A stretch of 64,000 nt of DNA from contig OOHM01000003.1 of NCBI GenBank assembly GCA_900320405.1, positions 23,640 to 87,639 of the forward strand, given 5' to 3'. Positions 58,635-64,000 of this stretch are shown in pieces. The position numbers and the translations under genes are program-made. The notes beneath the pieces were generated by a model, which had not been told where the DNA came from, searched no databases, and saw only the letters and a list, made by a program, of their open reading frames with translations. The DNA comes from an uncultured Pseudomonadota bacterium. GTDB taxonomy: Bacteria > Pseudomonadota > Alphaproteobacteria > Rs-D84. The stretch's first letter is position 1. Every line of letters starts with the position of its first letter.

Positions 58635-60995
58635 GTGTTTAGGACGAAAGGGATTTTTTCTTGGATATGCGCTGTTTTGACGACGGGTGTTGTCGGTGGG
58701 GCTTATGCGGTCCAGGCACCAAATCCACGTGCAATCGATTCGGAATCTGCCCCACGGCAAACGGCGTCTGATACGCAATCCCGGCGTGCGACGGGTTCTC
58801 CGACCCGTATTCGCGCGATTGGTCCAACCCGCGTCACCACAAATGGTGGTCGTGTTGCAACGACAATTGTTGCGGTTCGGGATAATTCTGTGAACAGTCG
58901 TGCCGCATCTACAAGAACGGCGTTTGCGAAGCGTGCGCGCAGTGCCACCGGTGGGGTAACAAATGCGCGTGCCGGTAAAAACACTGTTTCGGGTATCAAT
59001 GGTATGGCACGCAGTGCCACCGCCCGCGCAACCGCGGTATATAGCGATATTAGTAAAATTGGCGGTGGTTATGCCGAATGTCGCGAATCGTATGCAACAT
59101 GTATGGATCAGATATGTGCAAATGCCAATGATACATATCGTCGGTGCTTTTGCAGTAACCGTTTTACCACATTCCGTGATATTGAAAATTCTTTGGACCA
59201 GGCAATGATTATGTTGCAACAATTCCAAGACAATAATTTGAATGCGGTGGATAAGACCGCGGCCGAGGTTGAAGCGATGTATTCCCCAACCGTTGGCGAA
59301 TTGGCAATAAAACGCGATACCAGTGCCGCCGCCAAGGCGTTGGATGCCATTAACGATTTGTTGTCGGGTAAATCTTCTACAACATCTTATTCGGGGGCGT
59401 CAAATTCGTTGGGAATTTTAGATTTGGATTTTTCTACCGATTTGGATGATATTTGGTCAAACGATGTTACTTCTATATTCTCGTCCGGTGGCACGGATAT
59501 GTCCACATTGGAAGGTACGGCGTTGTTCAATGCGGCACAAAGACAATGTGTGCGCATAACCAGTGGCAATTGCAGTAACGATGCACTGTTTTCTATGTCG
59601 CAAAGTTCGTACAATATTTTGATCACCCAAGATTGCAACACATATGAAAAAACATTGAACAAAAAACGCGAAACCGTGGCCCAGGCCGTTCGTACGGCGG
59701 AAAAATACCTGCGCGAGGCACGTTTGGAAGAATATCGTTCGCATAATTCCGCCGATGTTAACGAATGTATTGCCAAGGTTCGTGATGCAATTTTGGCGGA
59801 TACTGCATGCGGTGCAAACTATAAACGTTGTTTGGACCCGACCGGGGCATATATAAATGGTGCAACGGGTGAACCGATTTACAGCCCGCGTTTGTTCAAA
59901 TTGGAAGAAACAATATCATTAAGTGGCGATGTTTCGGGCGATATATTGAATCAAAATCCAAATTACAACAGATTCTTGGAAAATTATCGTAAATATGTGA
60001 CGCGTGAATTGGATACTTGTCGTGACATTGCCGATTTTGTTTGGACGGAATTCAAACGCAATGCGATTATTGAAATTGCCCAGGCACAAAGCGCAAAGAT
60101 TGAAGAAGTCAAATCGTCCTGTGTGGACACGATGGCGGAATGTTATGACACCCAATCTAATGCGTTAAAGAATTTTGATAAAAACACGGCGACGACGGCC
60201 GCGGCACTGGGACGCTATACCGCGCGTGATATGTGTCGCGAAAAGGTGACAACATGTGCCGCATTGTATGGCAGCCAAACAGAAACCAGCACCTGCACAT
60301 TCGATAACCGTGGTCATTTGACCAGTAATGCGAAAACATGCGGACTTGCGTCTTTGTTGAATTATGTTGAAACCGTGGATTCTTTGAACGTTGTTGAAAA
60401 GTGTGAAAAGGCGGTTGAAGAATATGTGACAAAACTTTGTACGCCGGATGACACCAACTACTCTTATCCGTATAAATGTCGCAATATGACCTTTACAGGC
60501 AATGGTTCTATGGACCTGCGAAATGTATTGGAAGATTTTGCATTAAAGAATTGTGCAGATCCGCTTAAAACAACGAATTCGTACGGTGATTTGGATTCGC
60601 AAATAAGAACGACGATTGATTCTTTGGTGGCCGATGTTAGAGATTCGTTGTCCGTATCTTTGGCCGATGTGTGCAACGAATTGAATGGTATGTGGTCGCC
60701 GAGATATGAAACCGAGGGTAACCCGCAGTTGTTAACCGCGTTCTATAATACTGTGTTTGGTGGAAATTTACCCGATGATAATCGCCCCAGTGGTTCTGAT
60801 TATGGATATTGCTATCAAAACAGTGCGCGCCTTGCGTGTCAGATGTATGAAGATATTGAACTGGGTGGTGAAAAATTGGCAGAATGGAATACCGCAACCC
60901 AAACCTGTGTATTAAATGACGCATGGTATCGCTATAAATGTGACGAGTTGGGAACAGGATATTATTTAGATGGTGTTTGTTACATTGTCAAATAG
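58635..60995 (+). CDS. Large secreted Cys-rich protein, CX6CMX3CAX8CXCS family
   Basis: 786 residues with a GTG start, supported by GAAGGGAG upstream. Signal peptide about 1-25 (ends GGAYA-VQAPN). Residues 35-135 are Arg/Thr/Ser-rich. The family pattern lies at 149-174 (CRESYATCMDQICANANDTY...). Further on, ITQDCNTYEKTLNKKRE, C-G-A-N-Y-KRCLD, QNPNYNRFLENYRKY and CRDIADFVWTEF align with the 923-residue protein at 23396-26167 over some 500 residues. The C-terminal 200 residues are different, with CNELNGMW and a YYLDGVCYIVK end. Probably periplasmic or surface exposed. First of four consecutive secreted-protein genes. Confidence 0.82.
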   Translation: MFRTKGIFSWICAVLTTGVVGGAYAVQAPNPRAIDSESAPRQTASDTQSRRATGSPTRIRAIGPTRVTTNGGRVATTIVAVRDNSVNSRAASTRTAFAKRARSATGGVTNARAGKNTVSGINGMARSATARATAVYSDISKIGGGYAECRESYATCMDQICANANDTYRRCFCSNRFTTFRDIENSLDQAMIMLQQFQDNNLNAVDKTAAEVEAMYSPTVGELAIKRDTSAAAKALDAINDLLSGKSSTTSYSGASNSLGILDLDFSTDLDDIWSNDVTSIFSSGGTDMSTLEGTALFNAAQRQCVRITSGNCSNDALFSMSQSSYNILITQDCNTYEKTLNKKRETVAQAVRTAEKYLREARLEEYRSHNSADVNECIAKVRDAILADTACGANYKRCLDPTGAYINGATGEPIYSPRLFKLEETISLSGDVSGDILNQNPNYNRFLENYRKYVTRELDTCRDIADFVWTEFKRNAIIEIAQAQSAKIEEVKSSCVDTMAECYDTQSNALKNFDKNTATTAAALGRYTARDMCREKVTTCAALYGSQTETSTCTFDNRGHLTSNAKTCGLASLLNYVETVDSLNVVEKCEKAVEEYVTKLCTPDDTNYSYPYKCRNMTFTGNGSMDLRNVLEDFALKNCADPLKTTNSYGDLDSQIRTTIDSLVADVRDSLSVSLADVCNELNGMWSPRYETEGNPQLLTAFYNTVFGGNLPDDNRPSGSDYGYCYQNSARLACQMYEDIELGGEKLAEWNTATQTCVLNDAWYRYKCDELGTGYYLDGVCYIVK

Positions 60996-61025
60996 TAAGA
61001 ATAAAACGAGCAAAAAGGAAAGGTA

Positions 61026-62021
61026 ATGTTTGGTAAAAAACTTGTGGTAAGCGTGTTTGCTTTGACCATTGGTGCGGGGGGCGCGATTGCGGCTTCTACG
61101 TCCCGGTCGGGCAGTCTAAGGGTCAGCCCTGCGACGCAATCTGTAAAATCGGTGTCGAATCCGGTGGTGACAACATCCGCGTCTTCGCGTATGGCCACAA
61201 TGCCGGGGGCAAGTAACATTAGCACGAAACCGAAATTGCCGTCTTCGGCGTCTGCCGCGGTGGTGGCGGATTTGAAAGACAAATTGAACGATTTGGCGGC
61301 GGATGTCGCGGCGTTACAAAATGCCGGTGTCGATGAAAATGCGGTGCGTGATATTATTGATTACGAATTATCAAATAAAGATTATGCAACCCGCCCAGAA
61401 TTGAATGCAGTTGATGCCGCGAAATATGACATACCTGTTGTAGATGAAAAAATTGCGGCGATAAAACCGACGGCGGCCATTCGGTATGTTGATTCAACCG
61501 GTGATTTGCAATATCAAGATTCAGATGATTCGTGGCAAACGTTCGCAAACAAATCGGATTTTGCCGGTGCGGACGGTAAAAATATAGAATTACAAAAAAC
61601 CACTACCGCGATTCAATGGCGCGTCAAGGGTTCTGGCGAAGCGTGGGTAGATTTGGTTTCTTTGGACGAAATTACCGGTGCCGCGGGTACGGTTGATGAA
61701 CAACAATTGGCGGATGCAGTAAATACGGCAATAAGCGGTGCGAACTTGTTGGATAAAGATACCGCAGATAATTACTATGCCAACAAAGATTCTGTGTTAC
61801 CAAAAAATGTGAAATTTGCAAAACAACAGATAGATAACGAGGACTACTATGTGCTGATGAATGCAGACACAAACACGGTTATTGCACCATTGGCCAAGGT
61901 CGATGATTTGCAGGGCGAAGATGGCAAAGAAGCGTGTCAATCTTTGCGTCTGGATCCGGTCTCGGGTGGTCCAACATCAGAAAAACAAGTATATAACCTG
62001 GTCTGTGTAAGTCAAAATTAA
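61026..62021 (+). CDS. Secreted fibre-like protein with coiled coil
   Basis: 331 residues, AAAGGAAAGG upstream. Signal peptide about 1-22 (ends GAIA-ASTSR). Ser/Thr/Arg-rich part to 80; short coiled coil 80-105 (DLKDKLNDLAADVAALQ); then a module GADGKNIELQKTTTAIQWRV of a type seen in tail-fibre-like and collagen-like surface proteins. The C-terminus, LQGED..C......TSEKQVYNLVCVSQN, closely parallels that of the next protein (IQGESPC...TSDKTVYDVVCKGN). No Gly-X-Y tract of its own. 30 nt behind the preceding gene. Confidence 0.75.
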   Translation: MFGKKLVVSVFALTIGAGGAIAASTSRSGSLRVSPATQSVKSVSNPVVTTSASSRMATMPGASNISTKPKLPSSASAAVVADLKDKLNDLAADVAALQNAGVDENAVRDIIDYELSNKDYATRPELNAVDAAKYDIPVVDEKIAAIKPTAAIRYVDSTGDLQYQDSDDSWQTFANKSDFAGADGKNIELQKTTTAIQWRVKGSGEAWVDLVSLDEITGAAGTVDEQQLADAVNTAISGANLLDKDTADNYYANKDSVLPKNVKFAKQQIDNEDYYVLMNADTNTVIAPLAKVDDLQGEDGKEACQSLRLDPVSGGPTSEKQVYNLVCVSQN

Positions 62022-62074
62022 AAATAAAAACCAATAACAATATTAACAAGAATTTAGGAACCGAAGGAAGCAAA

Positions 62075-63256
62075 ATGAAAAAATCAATCGTATTTGGCGG
62101 AATCTGTGCAGCAGTGGCAATGCTGGTTGGCGGGAACTGTGCATATTCTGATTCGGTAATTGGTCAAATCGAAGTTTATCGTGGACCAAAGGGTGAACCG
62201 GGTGTTGGTATTACATACAATGGCGAGGTTGAAAATTGTACAGAACTGGGGCAATTGACCGGTATGTCCCAAGGTGATGCGTATTATAACCGCGCAGAAG
62301 GTTTGTTGTATATTTATAACGGTTCCGCGTTTCCGACATGCCCAGGCGGCGGTGTCCCATTCAAAGGCGAAAAAGGTGACAAGGGTGATAAGGGCGACAA
62401 AGGTGACAAGGGTGCAACTGGGGCGACCGGACCGGTTTGTGCGTTAACCGCAGAAACAACGGATACAACATTTGAAGGGCGTGCCGCCAAGAAAACTGTT
62501 ATAAAAGATTGTAACAGTGTCAGTATCAGTGAGTTTACAATTGCAAATGGTCCCCAGGGTGAACAAGGACCACAAGGTATCCAGGGTGTCCAGGGCCCCG
62601 CGGGTGTCGGTACCTGTGATGGGGTCAGCGATACGGCCAAGGCGGTTAAAAATACCGTTACGACATATATAGCCCACACAACAACGGCACGCGGCAAGAC
62701 CCAGTACACGTATACTATGTGTAATGGTACAACCAGTACCAAATATATACCGGACGAATGTAAAGTGATTGTCCCGGATCGTGCAATACAGTGTGAAAAT
62801 GGTGACTATATAGTTTGTCCGGAGGTTAGCGGCGTTCACGAAGAATATAGAATGTGCGAAACCGTGAAGCCGGGCACGAATGCCAGCACGATTTTGTCTG
62901 CAATTACTACGGCGCAAACTGCGGCGGAAAAAGCACAGTCAACCGCAACCACAACCGCGAACAAGGTTGATAATACAACCACCGGATTGGCGGCGACATT
63001 CAGTTTGGCGTCTCAGGCAAATACCGCGGCGGCCAATGCGCAATCAACGGCGGATAATAAAATATCCAAAGATGCGACATTCAGCACATCAAATGGCTAT
63101 ATTGTTTTGACAGATGGTGACACGACCAAAAATGTTGTCGCATTGTCGGATATCCAGGGTGAATCGCCCTGCCCGAACGGTATGGAGGTTGTTGTGAATG
63201 ATGCAGAAACAACATCAGACAAGACAGTATACGATGTAGTTTGCAAAGGAAACTAA
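62075..63256 (+). CDS. Secreted collagen-like protein
   Basis: 393 residues, GAAGGAAG upstream. Signal peptide about 1-24 (NCAYS-DSVIG). DSVIGQIEVYRGPKGEPG opens the mature protein. Two Gly-X-Y tracts: GEKGDKGDKGDKGDKGATG around 100-120 and GPQGEQGPQGIQGVQGPAG around 165-185. Eleven or more Cys lie between and after. An Ala/Thr/Gln-rich helical stretch (TTAQTAAEKAQSTATTTAN) precedes the end box QGESPCPNGMEVVVNDAE. Gly-X-Y tracts form triple helices, so a trimeric surface fibre is likely. No anchor motif is seen; the end box shared with the previous gene may have that role. Confidence 0.82.
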   Translation: MKKSIVFGGICAAVAMLVGGNCAYSDSVIGQIEVYRGPKGEPGVGITYNGEVENCTELGQLTGMSQGDAYYNRAEGLLYIYNGSAFPTCPGGGVPFKGEKGDKGDKGDKGDKGATGATGPVCALTAETTDTTFEGRAAKKTVIKDCNSVSISEFTIANGPQGEQGPQGIQGVQGPAGVGTCDGVSDTAKAVKNTVTTYIAHTTTARGKTQYTYTMCNGTTSTKYIPDECKVIVPDRAIQCENGDYIVCPEVSGVHEEYRMCETVKPGTNASTILSAITTAQTAAEKAQSTATTTANKVDNTTTGLAATFSLASQANTAAANAQSTADNKISKDATFSTSNGYIVLTDGDTTKNVVALSDIQGESPCPNGMEVVVNDAETTSDKTVYDVVCKGN

Positions 63257-63301
63257 TTTTAGGTGCGAGAACGATTAAAACGAACAAAAAGGAAAGTCAA
63301 A

Positions 63302-64000
63302 ATGTGTGAAAGAAAAATGACTTTTGGTGGAATCTGTGCCGTATTGGCGATATGTGTCGGTTTAACCGGCGCACATGCCGCGGATACAGTGATTGGACAG
63401 ATAGAGGTTAAAAACGGGGCGGCCGGAACACCGGGTGCCACCGGTGCATCCGCCTATCAAATTTGGTTGGCAAATGGTAACACTGGATCCGAAGCAGACT
63501 TTTTGGCTTCGTTGGTTGGTGCCACGGGACCTCAGGGTGTTGCCGGTAAAGACGGAACCAGTGTAAAGATTAAAGGTACTGTTTCGTCGTGCGCCAATTT
63601 ACCGAATAATGCCGATATCGGTGATATTTATATGGTTGCTGCGCAAGGTAATCAGGGGTATATTTACGATGGAACATCATGGCATTGTCCCGAGGCCGGT
63701 GTTAATATTCAAGGCCCCCAAGGCCCCCAAGGGCCGGCGGGTTCGGCGTGTTTATCAACGGTGACAAGTCAGGCATGTGGTCCGAACAAAACCGTAAAAT
63801 GTGCCATTCAGTCTAAGTCCGGTACAATTTACACCAAGACAGATTGTAATGGCCAGAATCCAACGTCTGACACAATTTATAATGGTGATGATGGTGCGAA
63901 TGGTACGCCGGGTTGTGCGACGACATTGACCAAAAGCAAGACTGGCAAAGTGACGACCCTAACCGCAAAAGATTGTAATAACCAGACGCTGTGGAGTGAA
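63302..64000 (+). CDS. Secreted collagen-like protein, cut by the window end
   Basis: Open from the ATG at 63302 (GGAAAG just upstream) through base 64000: 233 codons without a stop, so the 3' end is missing. Signal peptide to about residue 26 (GAHA-ADTVIG). DTVIGQIEVKNGAAG parallels the previous protein. The module SAYQIWLANGNTGSEADFLA is a known linker type in bacterial collagen-like and fibre proteins. Gly-X-Y tracts: GPQGVAGKDG near residue 78 and GPQGPQGPAG near 143. The spacing of Cys (CGPNKTVKC, DCNGQN, GCATTLTK) is regular. Third in a row of related fibre genes. Confidence 0.8.
   Translation, partial: MCERKMTFGGICAVLAICVGLTGAHAADTVIGQIEVKNGAAGTPGATGASAYQIWLANGNTGSEADFLASLVGATGPQGVAGKDGTSVKIKGTVSSCANLPNNADIGDIYMVAAQGNQGYIYDGTSWHCPEAGVNIQGPQGPQGPAGSACLSTVTSQACGPNKTVKCAIQSKSGTIYTKTDCNGQNPTSDTIYNGDDGANGTPGCATTLTKSKTGKVTTLTAKDCNNQTLWSE

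Noticed and set aside
62360..62420. Short GGTGACAAGG-type tandem repeats as a CRISPR or satellite array
   Set aside because: They are in-frame codons of the Gly-Asp-Lys collagen tract; there are no spacers.
62314..62742. Long minus-strand frame opposite the collagen-like gene
   Set aside because: Caused by the Gly-X-Y codon repeat; Pro/Leu-rich shadow without a start signal.

Overview
The window reads as chromosomal DNA of an alphaproteobacterium with fairly low GC and small gaps between genes. The strongest taxonomic markers are a full-length GcrA cell-cycle regulator at 32.8-33.4 kb, which is known only from Alphaproteobacteria, the alphaproteobacterial type of histidyl-tRNA synthetase motif 2, and the ruvB-ybgC-tolQRA order. 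lpxA and lpxB show a Gram-negative outer membrane. TGA is used as a normal stop (dnaE, rsmH), so the code is standard. The many secreted Cys-rich and collagen-like proteins suggest a host-associated lineage, possibly the uncultured gut group RF32; this is inference.

Layout. 0-8.4 kb: a secreted Cys-rich protein, an orphan radical SAM enzyme, a NUDIX hydrolase, tRNA-Pro(UGG), a PHP phosphatase, tcdA-tatD, an HdeD-like membrane protein, then hisS-prfA. 8.4-9.65 kb: about 1.2 kb without a convincing gene. 9.65-23.3 kb: a secreted protein, trigger factor, rplM-rpsI, leuS, a cell-shape operon (M23 peptidase, bactofilin, rpiB), a TrmN6-like methyltransferase, and lpxA-lpxB. 23.4-27 kb: a 923-residue secreted protein and a divergent four-tRNA cluster. 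27-32.8 kb: a secreted GH108 lysozyme facing an operon of a prepilin peptidase and three exported proteins. 32.8-36 kb: gcrA with a large anchored protein, acpS and a His-rich exported protein. 36.5-44 kb: tRNA-Pro(GGG), a mosaic OmpA-type protein, a two-component system with argS, and another exported protein. 44-49 kb: a degenerate alpha/beta hydrolase, ruvB-ybgC-tolQRA, a short secreted protein and the RNase P RNA. 49-58.6 kb: secA, an APH-fold kinase, dnaE-rsmH and a pair of small conserved genes. 58.6-64 kb: a run of four secreted proteins, two with collagen-like Gly-X-Y tracts; the last one is cut by the window end.

Three themes link the genes. First, envelope biology: lipid A synthesis, a shortened Tol motor, bactofilin/M23 shape control, and at least sixteen proteins with likely signal peptides. 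Several of these are paralogues: three share the pattern CX6CMX3CAX8CXCS, two short ones share a promoter region with a long inverted repeat, and the collagen-like group shares N- and C-terminal boxes. Second, the core information-processing genes are normal but carry lineage-specific additions, such as a Lys/Ala/Thr-rich tail on S9 and a His/Cys insert in trigger factor. Third, three tRNA genes (Pro-UGG, Pro-GGG, Val-CAC) each have a copy of their own 3' end 164-206 bp downstream, with a terminator after the copy. Short hairpin repeats also sit against tRNA CCA ends. This looks like the footprint of a small tRNA-targeting element and is the least explained structure in the window. No CRISPR array, complete insertion sequence or prophage was seen.
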